From a bacterium (lineage in GTDB: Bacteria; Bacillota; Bacilli; Lactobacillales; Streptococcaceae), in the NCBI GenBank assembly GCA_905221085.1, contig CAJNBT010000005.1, forward strand, positions 62,001 through 126,000: a stretch of 64,000 nt of DNA, given 5' to 3'. The position numbers were made by a program, and so were the translations under genes. The notes under the pieces are model-generated. The model did not search any database. It worked only from the letters and a program-made list of their open reading frames with translations, and was not told where the DNA came from. The number at the start of each line of letters is the position of its first letter. Position 1 is the stretch's first letter. Shown one piece after another: positions 41,614-50,520 of the stretch.

Positions 41614-42009
41614 TTAAAATAATAAATCCCAGATTCGTGGGAGAAAAATTAATGCGCCTGTTAAGGCTGCGAAAAAAGAGACCACCAATACCGCGCCAGC
41701 CGCCATATCCTTGGCATTTTTAGCCAGCATGGAAAAGTGATAGTGACTAGCCAAATCCACCACATTTTCGATAGCAGAATTGATAATTTCAAAGGCTACT
41801 ACCAAGAAAATGCTCAATAGGAGAAAGAGCCATTCGATTCGTGACACCCGAAAAACAAAACCTGCAAGGATGACCACTAGAGCCGTCACTGCATGTTTTC
41901 GCATATTGCGTTCTTCCTTGATAGCAGTAAAAATCCCTATGATGGCAAATTCTAAACTGGCTACCAGGTCACGATTTTTCCATTTTCGTTTATTGTCTTG
42001 TGAGTCCAT
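41614..42009 (-). CDS. dgkA: Diacylglycerol/undecaprenol kinase family protein
   Basis: A 131-residue membrane protein with three hydrophobic helices and the family motif [16 protein letters not shown]. Gram-positive members phosphorylate undecaprenol instead of diacylglycerol, recycling the lipid carrier; acid tolerance is a known phenotype in S. mutans. The start ([11 protein letters not shown]) overlaps the end of ybeY by 20 nt. Confidence 0.93.
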   Translation of the reverse strand: MDSQDNKRKWKNRDLVASLEFAIIGIFTAIKEERNMRKHAVTALVVILAGFVFRVSRIEWLFLLLSIFLVVAFEIINSAIENVVDLASHYHFSMLAKNAKDMAAGAVLVVSFFAALTGALIFLPRIWDLLF

Positions 42010-42487
42010 AGGCTGTCAAAATTTCTTCTTGTAAACCGAACATCTCCGCTTCTTCTTCCGGAGTGTAGTGATCATAGCCATTGATATGTAAAAAGCCGTG
42101 TACTGCCAAGAAGCCCATCTCACGCTCAAAGCTGTGACCGTATTCCTCGGCCTGCTCATGAGCCTTATCGATAGAGATGAAAAGTTCCCCAATATAGGCA
42201 TCAAACTCAGACATCATCTCTGCCAATTCAGGATTTTCAAGCAAATCCTCTTCGTCAAAGGCAATTTCCAACTCTGGTTTATATTCAAGACTGATAACAT
42301 CTGTCGGGCGGTCCGTGTCACGGTACTCCAGATTGAGTTCATGACTACGCTCATTGGTCACAAAAGTGACTGCCATCTCCTTGTATTCTTTGCCTAATTT
42401 TTGGGCTGCAAATTCCAAAATTTCTTGGGTTTGTTGCAACATTTCTTTTGAAACTTGACCAGTTTCATCTACCATTTCAATATACAT
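41990..42487 (-). CDS. ybeY: Endoribonuclease YbeY
   Basis: rRNA maturation nuclease of 165 residues with the metal-binding H-x3-H-x5-H motif [11 protein letters not shown] near the C-terminus. First gene of the cluster with dgkA and era; the three act in ribosome assembly and envelope maintenance. An extended -10 lies 30 nt upstream. Confidence 0.96.
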   Translation of the reverse strand: MYIEMVDETGQVSKEMLQQTQEILEFAAQKLGKEYKEMAVTFVTNERSHELNLEYRDTDRPTDVISLEYKPELEIAFDEEDLLENPELAEMMSEFDAYIGELFISIDKAHEQAEEYGHSFEREMGFLAVHGFLHINGYDHYTPEEEAEMFGLQEEILTAYGLTRQ

Positions 42488-42516
42488 GTGCTTCTCGTTT
42501 CTCTTTACTTGGCTTT

Positions 42517-42522
42517 ATTATA
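42517..42522 (-). promoter_or_regulatory. ybeY promoter -10 (extended)
   Basis: The minus strand reads TGGTATAAT 30 nt upstream of ybeY. It faces away from the pavA promoter in the same 104-bp gap. Confidence 0.6.
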
Positions 42523-42555
42523 CCACATTTCCATGATTTTATTCTACCTTTTTGA

Positions 42556-42561
42556 TATAAT
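42556..42561 (+). promoter_or_regulatory. pavA promoter -10 (extended)
   Basis: TGATATAAT on plus (TATAAT at 42556-42561), about 30 nt upstream of the pavA ATG at 42592. Confidence 0.6.
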
Positions 42562-42591
42562 ACTATGGAATACAATCACAAGGAGAGAACG

Positions 42592-44247
42592 ATGTCATTT
42601 GACGGATTTTTTTTACACCACATGGTTGAGGAATTGCGAAGAGAGTTAGTGAATGGTCGCATCCAGAAAATCAATCAGCCTTTTGAACAAGAGTTGGTCT
42701 TGCAAATCCGCAACAATCGCCAAAGCCATCGCCTGCTCCTTTCTGCCCATCCTGTTTTTGGACGCATTCAGCTGACCCAAACGACTTTTGAAAATCCAGC
42801 CCAACCTTCTACCTTTATCATGGTTTTGAGAAAGTATTTGCAGGGTGCCCTGATTGAGTCGATTGAGCAAGTGGAAAATGACCGTATTGTGGAAATTACG
42901 GTTTCCAATAAAAACGAAATTGGAGACCATATCCAGGCTACCTTGATTATCGAAATTATGGGTAAACACAGTAATATTCTACTGGTTGATAAAAGCAGTC
43001 ATAAAATCCTCGAAGTTATCAAACACGTCGGTTTTTCACAAAATAGCTACCGTACCTTGCTTCCTGGGTCGACCTACATCGCTCCGCCAAGTACGGAATC
43101 TCTCAATCCTTTTACTATCAAGGATGAAAAGCTCTTTGAAATCCTTCAAACACAGGAAACGACAGCTAAAAACCTTCAAAGCCTCTTTCAAGGTCTGGGA
43201 CGTGATACGGCAAATGAATTGGAAAACATTCTGGTTAGTGATAAACTATCTACTTTCCGTAACTTTTTCAATCAAGAAACCAAGCCATGCTTGACTGAGA
43301 CTTCCTTCAGTCCAGTTCCTTTTGCAAATCAGGTGGGAGAACCTTTTACCAGTCTTTCTGATTTGTTGGACACCTACTATAAGGACAAGGCTGAGCGCGA
43401 CCGCGTCAAACAGCAAGCCAGTGAACTGATTCGTCGTGTTGAAAATGAACTTCAGAAAAACCGCCACAAGCTGAAAAAACAAGAAAAAGAGTTACTAGCG
43501 ACAGACAATGCTGAAGAATTTCGCCAAAAAGGAGAATTGCTAACAACCTTCCTCCACCAAGTGCCTAACGACCAAGACCAGGTTATCCTAGACAACTACT
43601 ACACCAACCAACCTATCACGATTGCGCTTGATAAGGCATTGACTCCCAACCAGAATGCCCAACGCTACTTTAAACGTTATCAGAAATTAAAAGAAGCTGT
43701 CAAATACTTGACTGATTTAATTGAAGAAACCAAGGCCACTATTCTCTATCTAGAAAGTGTAGAAACCGTCCTCAACCAAGCTGGGCTGGAAGAAATCACT
43801 GAAATCCGTGAAGAATTGATTCAAACTGGTTTTATCCGCAGAAGACAACGGGAAAAAATCCAGAAACGTAAAAAACCAGAACAATATCTAGCAAGCGATG
43901 GCAAAACCATCATCTATGTCGGCCGAAATAACCTACAAAACGAGGAGTTAACCTTTAAAATGGCACGCAAGGAGGAACTTTGGTTCCATGCCAAAGACAT
44001 CCCTGGAAGCCATGTTGTCATCTCAGGCAACCTTGACCCATCTGATGAAGTCAAGACAGACGCAGCAGAGTTGGCCGCCTACTTCTCTCAAGGTCGCCTG
44101 TCAAATCTGGTTCAGGTAGATATGATTGAAGTCAAGAAACTCAATAAACCAACTGGTGGAAAACCAGGATTTGTCACTTACACAGGACAAAAGACCCTCC
44201 GTGTTACACCAGACCCAGAAAAAATCGCATCCATGAAAAAATCCTGA
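42592..44247 (+). CDS. pavA: PavA / RqcH-family ribosome quality-control protein
   Basis: Described in pneumococci as the fibronectin-binding virulence protein PavA; it is also the orthologue of RqcH, which adds C-terminal alanine tails to stalled nascent chains. The 551-residue protein has an NFACT-N domain, a central coiled coil (about 270-340) and the NFACT-R domain (YVGRNNLQNEELTFKMARKEE with ELWFHAKDIPGSHVVI). Asp97-Arg98, the pair needed for tailing in RqcH, is present (ENDRIVEI). No signal peptide is visible. The start has AAGGAG 8 nt upstream. Confidence 0.94.
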   Translation: MSFDGFFLHHMVEELRRELVNGRIQKINQPFEQELVLQIRNNRQSHRLLLSAHPVFGRIQLTQTTFENPAQPSTFIMVLRKYLQGALIESIEQVENDRIVEITVSNKNEIGDHIQATLIIEIMGKHSNILLVDKSSHKILEVIKHVGFSQNSYRTLLPGSTYIAPPSTESLNPFTIKDEKLFEILQTQETTAKNLQSLFQGLGRDTANELENILVSDKLSTFRNFFNQETKPCLTETSFSPVPFANQVGEPFTSLSDLLDTYYKDKAERDRVKQQASELIRRVENELQKNRHKLKKQEKELLATDNAEEFRQKGELLTTFLHQVPNDQDQVILDNYYTNQPITIALDKALTPNQNAQRYFKRYQKLKEAVKYLTDLIEETKATILYLESVETVLNQAGLEEITEIREELIQTGFIRRRQREKIQKRKKPEQYLASDGKTIIYVGRNNLQNEELTFKMARKEELWFHAKDIPGSHVVISGNLDPSDEVKTDAAELAAYFSQGRLSNLVQVDMIEVKKLNKPTGGKPGFVTYTGQKTLRVTPDPEKIASMKKS

Positions 44248-44270
44248 TTTTACTTGAAATCAGGATTTTT
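44237..44270. terminator. pavA terminator, stop codon within the stem
   Basis: A perfect 14-bp inverted repeat, 44237-44250 with 44257-44270, loop TACTTG, ending in T5. The pavA TGA (44245-44247) lies inside the left arm. Symmetrical A/T ends allow action in both directions. Confidence 0.85.
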
Positions 44271-44301
44271 AACTTGTTTACTTACTAATCATTAAAAATT
44301 C

Positions 44302-44408
44302 TATAGTGAAATGAAATAAAATATGAACAAATAGATTGAGAAAATCAAATTAGTTTCTAACAATATTTTCGAAACAATAATACACTATTCCAGCTTCACT
44401 TTCCTATA
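44302..44408. repeat. Candidate small mobile repeat (MITE-like), 107 bp
   Basis: An AT-rich segment bounded by TATAGTGAAATGAA and, inverted, TATAGGAAAGTGAAG, giving imperfect terminal repeats. No coding potential. It fills the pavA-pyrDb gap, where pneumococci carry lytB. I have an impression of similar sequence in other pneumococcal intergenic regions, but this is from memory. Confidence 0.4.
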
Positions 44409-44426
44409 AAACAGATTAATTGCAGT

Positions 44427-46176
<1,750 letters not shown>

Positions 46177-46209
46177 GACTTTTCCTCCTTAAATTTTAAG
46201 GGGACCAGA

Positions 46210-46355
46210 CAAAGAAAAGACCTTGCTAGTGCAAGGCCTCAGTTAAAATCGTACAAGACAAGAGAGTACACTCAAAAAGTCTCCTCTAGAAAATTGTACT
46301 ATTCTTTTATCTGACACCTTGTGAGTCTCTCTGGACTCCCCTTAAAGGTTAAATT
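46210..46355 (-). promoter_or_regulatory. PyrR-dependent attenuator of pyrK-pyrDb
   Basis: On the minus strand, AGTCCAGAGAGACT (46324-46337) matches the PyrR-binding loop consensus. About 90 nt further comes a terminator hairpin GGCCTTGC / GCAAGGTC followed by TTTTC (46210-46238). This is the anti-antiterminator plus terminator layout by which UMP-bound PyrR stops pyr transcription. pyrR itself is not in the window. Confidence 0.85.
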
Positions 46356-46361
46356 TTTACT

Positions 46362-46390
46362 AGTATACTCTTTCAGCTAAAAAAAGTCAA
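46362..46390 (-). promoter_or_regulatory. pyrK promoter
   Basis: TTGACT (46385-46390), 17 bp, TATACT (46362-46367) on the minus strand. The -35 is formed by the 3' arm of the lguL terminator, so the two signals overlap. Confidence 0.75.
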
Positions 46391-46415
46391 GTAGAAAACG
46401 AACATTCTACTTGAC
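46379..46415 (-). terminator. lguL terminator
   Basis: Perfect 11-bp stem GTCAAGTAGAA / TTCTACTTGAC (46405-46415 with 46386-46396), then seven T on the minus strand. It lies 10 nt after the lguL stop. Confidence 0.88.
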
Positions 46416-46424
46416 CTCACGTGA

Positions 46425-46805
46425 TTATTTTTCACGAATGACTTCGACCTTGTATCCATCAGGGTCTTTGACAAAGTAATAGTTAGGTGCAGTTCCTGGT
46501 AGGCCATTTGGCTCAGTAACTTCATAGCCTTTGGCACTGTGCTCTTGATGAAGCGCCTCAAGATCAGGTGTACTGAGGGCGATATGGGCAAACCCATCTC
46601 CAACCACATAAGGACCATGATCGTAGTTATAAGTCAACTCCAACTCATAGTCGTCACCCTCAAGTCCTAGATAGACAATTGTGAAGGCATGGTCTGGAAA
46701 ATCTCTGCGACGCAATTCTTTAAAACCAAAAGCATCTTGATAAAATGCGATTGATTTTTCAAGATTTTCTACTCGCAAGCAAGTGTGTAGCATTTTTGAA
46801 GCCAT
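46425..46805 (-). CDS. lguL: Lactoylglutathione lyase (glyoxalase I)
   Basis: A 126-residue single-domain glyoxalase I for methylglyoxal detoxification. Metal-ligand positions are recognisable at His7 (MLHTCLRVENLEKS), a mid-protein Glu/His (GDGFAHIALST) and the Glu of DPDGYKVEVI near the C-terminus. It follows the rplT terminator by about 20 nt and ends at a strong terminator. Confidence 0.93.
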   Translation of the reverse strand: MASKMLHTCLRVENLEKSIAFYQDAFGFKELRRRDFPDHAFTIVYLGLEGDDYELELTYNYDHGPYVVGDGFAHIALSTPDLEALHQEHSAKGYEVTEPNGLPGTAPNYYFVKDPDGYKVEVIREK

Positions 46806-46824
46806 TTTTTTCTCCTTTATTTTT

Positions 46825-46855
46825 AAAAAGACTGGGACAATCCTGTTCCAGTCTT
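46825..46855 (-). terminator. infC-rpmI-rplT operon terminator
   Basis: A 12-bp stem with one mismatch (46844-46855 with 46828-46839) followed by TTTTT on the minus strand, 9 nt after rplT. Confidence 0.82.
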
Positions 46856-46863
46856 ATCTGTTA

Positions 46864-47223
46864 TTATTTACCAAGTTTTGCTTTAGCTGCATCTGCAAGA
46901 GCTGTGAAAGCTGCTGCATCGTTAACAGCCAAGTCAGCAAGCATTTTACGGTTAACTTCGATTTCAGCCAATTTCAAACCATGCATCAATTGTGAGTATG
47001 AAAGTCCGTTCATACGAGCTGCCGCGTTGATACGAGTGATCCACAATTTGCGGAAGTCACGTTTTTTCTGACGACGGTCACGGTATGCATAGTAGTAAGA
47101 GTTCATTACTTGTTCTTTTGCAGTACGGAACAAGATGTGTTTAGCTCCATAGTAACCTTTTGCTAATTTAAGAATACGTTTACGACGTTTGCGTGATACA
47201 ACGCCACCTTTAACACGTGCCAT
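46864..47223 (-). CDS. rplT: Ribosomal protein bL20
   Basis: A 119-residue 50S assembly protein, very basic at the N-terminus ([24 protein letters not shown]). In Firmicutes bL20 represses its own operon by binding the infC leader. Last gene of infC-rpmI-rplT. Confidence 0.98.
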   Translation of the reverse strand: MARVKGGVVSRKRRKRILKLAKGYYGAKHILFRTAKEQVMNSYYYAYRDRRQKKRDFRKLWITRINAAARMNGLSYSQLMHGLKLAEIEVNRKMLADLAVNDAAAFTALADAAKAKLGK

Positions 47224-47274
47224 GTTTTATTTCCTCCAAATATTTCCTAGAATTGTTTACTTACTGTTAGGCTA

Positions 47275-47475
47275 TTATTTCAAGCGAGTAAGCATTGCTT
47301 TGATACGTTTGTAATCTCCTGAATGCACCATAGATGCTTTACGAAGATGACGACGTTGTTTCTTAGTTTTTCCGTGGAAACGGTGAGAAGTGTAAGCACG
47401 GAAACGTTTAAGTCCACCAGAACCTGTACGTTTGAAACGTTTAGCTGATGCGCGGTGTGTTTTTTGTTTTGGCAT
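47275..47475 (-). CDS. rpmI: Ribosomal protein bL35
   Basis: A 66-residue basic protein starting [24 protein letters not shown], a family signature. It lies between infC and rplT on one transcript. AAAGGAG precedes the ATG. Confidence 0.98.
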   Translation of the reverse strand: MPKQKTHRASAKRFKRTGSGGLKRFRAYTSHRFHGKTKKQRRHLRKASMVHSGDYKRIKAMLTRLK

Positions 47476-47507
47476 GATTTTTTCTCCTTTATTTAACTTT
47501 CTGACAA

Positions 47508-48038
47508 TTATTTTTTGTCAGTCGCTGGCGCCAATTGCATGAACATTTGACGTCCATCCATTTTAGCACGTTGTTCGATGATGGCAATATCTTGAGTTGC
47601 TTCAGCAAACTCGGCTAAAACTTTTGCACCAATCTCTTTATGGGTAATCATACGACCCTTAAAGCGAATAGATACCTTAACTTTATTTCCTTTTTCAAGG
47701 AATTTGCGTGCATTGCGAAGTTTTGTATCAAAGTCACCCTTGTCAATAGTTGGACTTAGACGAACTTCTTTCACAGTAACAACACTTTGTTTTTTACGTT
47801 GTTCTTTTTGCTTCTTCTGGTACTCAAATTTGAACTTACCGTAGTCCATAATTTTTGCAACAGGCGGTTTGGCTTGGGGTTGAATCAATACTAGGTCAAC
47901 ATTAGCGTTATCAGCCAAAGCTTGCGCTTCACTGAGTGGCTTGATGCCTAGCTGTTCTCCTTCAAGACCAATCAAGCGAACTTCACGTACACGAATCTCA
48001 TCATTGATGAATAAGTCTTGCTTTGCTATGGTTTTCAC
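47508..48038 (-). CDS. infC: Translation initiation factor IF-3
   Basis: Keeps ribosomal subunits apart and proofreads start codons. N-domain ([19 protein letters not shown]), a lysine-rich linker ([16 protein letters not shown]) and C-domain ([23 protein letters not shown]) give about 173-176 residues. The start is uncertain: a GTG at 48038 is shown here, but it overlaps the only Shine-Dalgarno (AGAGGTG), which instead points to an ATA codon at 48029, 6 nt downstream. Rare start codons are a known autoregulatory feature of infC. The frame is also open upstream to 48095 with no further ribosome site. Confidence 0.92.
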
Positions 48039-48053
48039 CTCTTTTGTTTTATT

Positions 48054-48193
48054 AGAGAAAAACAATAGCGGACTCGTAAATATACAAGCCCGCACGTTAT
48101 GATAGCGTTTCTTAGAAACTTTTCATCCGTAGGGCCAGGCAACTTAATGTCACAAGGCGAGAAGCTCTCACTTCTGCTTTTCTCAACTTTTAT
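48054..48193 (-). promoter_or_regulatory. infC (L20-type) leader with terminator
   Basis: About 150 nt of untranslated leader. It ends in an 11-bp hairpin GCGGGCTTGTA / TACGAGTCCGC (48083-48093 with 48068-48078) followed by TATTGTTTTTC, just before infC. Upstream lie further pairing segments (GAGAGCTTCTCGC; TTAAGTTGCCTGGCCCTACGG). The position and premature terminator fit the Firmicute L20 leader; the class assignment is from context, not from a covariance search. Confidence 0.7.
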
Positions 48194-48222
48194 ATGATAC
48201 CAAGTTTTCTAGCTCTTGTCAA
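48194..48222 (-). promoter_or_regulatory. infC-rpmI-rplT promoter
   Basis: Perfect TTGACA (48217-48222), 17 bp, TATCAT (48194-48199) with TGG in front, on the minus strand. Confidence 0.78.
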
Positions 48223-48280
48223 GATAAAAAGTTATTTTTTTGAAAAGTTTGTGTTTGTATTTTGGATGGGTCTTTACATC

Positions 48281-48312
48281 AAAAAGAGAGAATCAAGTTG
48301 ATTCCCTCTCTA
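48281..48312 (-). terminator. Terminator after the ABC exporter operon
   Basis: The minus strand reads GAGAGGGAATCA, loop ACT, TGATTCTCTC (one bulged G), then TTTTT, about 35 nt after the permease stop. Confidence 0.78.
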
Positions 48313-48345
48313 TGTTAGTTTTTACTTATTTTCCCTATAGGAAAG

Positions 48346-49530
48346 CTAGAATCTATTAAAAACTTCCTTTTTCCGTAAACTTCCCCATCTTTCGATAAAT
48401 AGAATCCCCACTAACAAAAGGATAATCAGGCAAGGAAGTAAAACTAGCCCCATGTCCCAATTCAGATTGACATTATCAATTTGCTTAGGTAATCCTCCAG
48501 ATAAAATCTCCACTGAACGTAAGTAAGTAAAGGGAATCAGATGTGCAATCTTTTGAAGAGGCTGAATTGTTTGAATGCCAAACAATAAGCCAACAATCCC
48601 AATAAGTGAAAGAAAGAGGACAGGCATTTTTTGCTTGAAAAAGTAAGCAATCAAGTAGACGACTTCCACAATGACGATAAAGGCTAAGAAAGTTAAGAGC
48701 AAGCTAGGAAATAACACATCTTGTATCTTTCCAATAGTTACCTCTTGATTCACTAAGCTATAAATCGGGTAGGGATAATCTAACTGTCCAAAACCACTTA
48801 TCAGACTTCCCACTAGAAAAGAAAATCCGCTGATTCCGATAAACAGCACAGTTACATAGCCCACCCCAACTCCAAGAGAAGACATTGCAAATGTCACTTT
48901 TGAAAAAGGATATAACTGAGCTGTATCCAGATGATTTTGATATCTTTCTGCGAACAGTTGCGTTAGCATAAAAATAATAGCAACTACAAACAAGGTTGGG
49001 ATGATAGCCTCTAAAATCCAGACAATCTGATCAATCCCGTGGGTCGGAAACTCCAAAGTATGTGCTTTTATGTTCAAGGGATACAGGGCTTGGTAAATCT
49101 TTCGTTGGCGGTCAACCGCCATTTTTAAGTCAGAACTAGCAGTCGGTTCCTTTGATAAAATTTCATAACTCTTCTCTACATCTTGCCACTGCAAATAGTA
49201 GGCTTCTTTCCAGCGCCCTTCTTTTAATAAAGTCAGAATTTCTGTCTTTTGAGTCAAATGATTTTTTTGCGAGTCTAAATTTTCTTTAGCAAACTGGTAT
49301 TCCTCCGAGCTGGTATCAGATATTTGGGAGAGTTTCTCTTCATATTCATTGATGATTCTCTCATCTTTTACAAGACTGGTTTCCAACTCGCTCTCCAAGC
49401 TGTGTGAGTTTGCAGTCCGACTATTTAAATAAAAGGTAACACCGAGTCCAGATACAAATAAAGCTAAGATAATCCAGTTTAAGCGACTTTTGAAAACTTT
49501 TTTCAATAAAAATAGACTAACATCTTTCAT
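48346..49530 (-). CDS. ABC-2 type transporter permease
   Basis: A 394-residue membrane protein. One N-terminal helix (about 17-32) is followed by a large extracytoplasmic helical region (about 33-165, charged, with coiled-coil-like EYEEKLSQISDTSSEEY) and then five or six transmembrane helices. This layout resembles exporters or immunity transporters for peptides. It begins 3 nt after the ATPase stop, so the two form one transporter. The substrate is unknown; the small tyrosine-rich peptide ORF directly upstream is the obvious candidate by position only. Confidence 0.8.
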   Translation of the reverse strand: MKDVSLFLLKKVFKSRLNWIILALFVSGLGVTFYLNSRTANSHSLESELETSLVKDERIINEYEEKLSQISDTSSEEYQFAKENLDSQKNHLTQKTEILTLLKEGRWKEAYYLQWQDVEKSYEILSKEPTASSDLKMAVDRQRKIYQALYPLNIKAHTLEFPTHGIDQIVWILEAIIPTLFVVAIIFMLTQLFAERYQNHLDTAQLYPFSKVTFAMSSLGVGVGYVTVLFIGISGFSFLVGSLISGFGQLDYPYPIYSLVNQEVTIGKIQDVLFPSLLLTFLAFIVIVEVVYLIAYFFKQKMPVLFLSLIGIVGLLFGIQTIQPLQKIAHLIPFTYLRSVEILSGGLPKQIDNVNLNWDMGLVLLPCLIILLLVGILFIERWGSLRKKEVFNRF

Positions 49531-49533
49531 AAA

Positions 49534-50121
49534 CTAAACCTCTTCTATTTGCCCCTGATGAATGGTTACTACTCTATCGCAGACATCAAGCAACTCTTCC
49601 TTATAGTGGGAACTTAAAAGAACCAGCTGTTCTTGTCTATCGATTTGTGCCAGCCTATCAAAAAACTTCTGTCGATAATACTCATCTAAGCCATTTGTAA
49701 TCTCATCCATAAGCCAGCATTTCGCCTGACTGAGGAAATACATGGCAATCACCAAGCGTTGCTTCATACCTAAGGAATACTTGCGAATGGGAAGTCTGAC
49801 ATAGTCCGACATTTCCCAGTAATCAATTTCATCCCCCAAGTTCAGCCCTGACTTCCAGATGTTTTTGATAAGACGAAGGTAATCCATCCCACTTAAGTTT
49901 TCATCCAGCCATTCAATACTCTCATAATAAAACAAAGAAGGAGGGGCTACGATATTTCCACTAGTTATAGGAATTAAATTGCTAATGGCGCGGAACAGTG
50001 TCGTCTTTCCAGAGCCATTGATAGCAAGAATACCATAAATCCTACCCTTTTCAAATGTAAAATCAACATCTTGTAAGATGACTTGTCGCGTTTTTAAGGT
50101 CACATGAGTAAGTTGCAACAT
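49534..50121 (-). CDS. ABC transporter ATP-binding protein
   Basis: A short, 195-residue ATPase: Walker A GINGSGKTT-like (LAINGSGKTTLF), signature region KYSLGMKQRLVIAMYF and Walker B CWLMDEITNGLDEYY, all intact, with the switch His in LLSSHYKEEL. AAGGAGG lies about 7 nt upstream. It pairs with the downstream permease. Confidence 0.88.
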   Translation of the reverse strand: MLQLTHVTLKTRQVILQDVDFTFEKGRIYGILAINGSGKTTLFRAISNLIPITSGNIVAPPSLFYYESIEWLDENLSGMDYLRLIKNIWKSGLNLGDEIDYWEMSDYVRLPIRKYSLGMKQRLVIAMYFLSQAKCWLMDEITNGLDEYYRQKFFDRLAQIDRQEQLVLLSSHYKEELLDVCDRVVTIHQGQIEEV

Positions 50122-50153
50122 ACCTAGCCCTCCTTTTTATCACTCTTTAGGGA

Positions 50154-50375
50154 TTAATAGCCTCCACTGGAGTAGTTTAGTACCTCATAACGATTGTACT
50201 TCCAGCCTCCGCCAACTTTATACTCAGAATAGCTGTCATAACGATACCATAACAGGGGATTAATATAGTTATATCTCTGGCAATTCATACTAGACTTATT
50301 GTAGGTATTCCAATCATACCTATAACTTTTAGTCACTGTCACAGCAGATACACTGGACTGAAAAAGACCAATAGA
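50154..50375 (-). pseudogene. Tyrosine-rich secreted peptide gene with damaged signal region
   Basis: The frame is open from 50375 to the TAA at 50154. It has no ATG; the first plausible start is a GTG at 50342 without a ribosome site. The residues before it, SIGLFQSSVSA, look like the end of a signal peptide with an AxA-like cleavage site. The product after that point (VTVTKSYRYDWNTYNK..., 62 residues) has about 14 Tyr and three Trp, is hydrophilic and ends SSGGY. Upstream, fragments that would encode a lysine-rich start and hydrophobic core appear in shifted frames, suggesting small deletions. No family match is recognised; a bacteriocin-like peptide is possible. Confidence 0.5.
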
Positions 50376-50448
50376 TCATAAACTAACTAATTAAACGGTT
50401 TTTGCTAATTTTTAATGGTTTTATATCATCAATATTGAAGACGCTTTC

Positions 50449-50477
50449 ATTATATCGTTTTTATCATTATTATGCAA
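50449..50477 (-). promoter_or_regulatory. Promoter for the peptide/ABC exporter operon
   Basis: TTGCAT (50472-50477), 17 bp, TATAAT (50449-50454) on the minus strand. It lies about 70 nt upstream of the open peptide frame. Confidence 0.65.
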
Positions 50478-50520
50478 CAGATTTTTAGTTTATTTTACCA
50501 ATATATAATATTTGTCCTTC

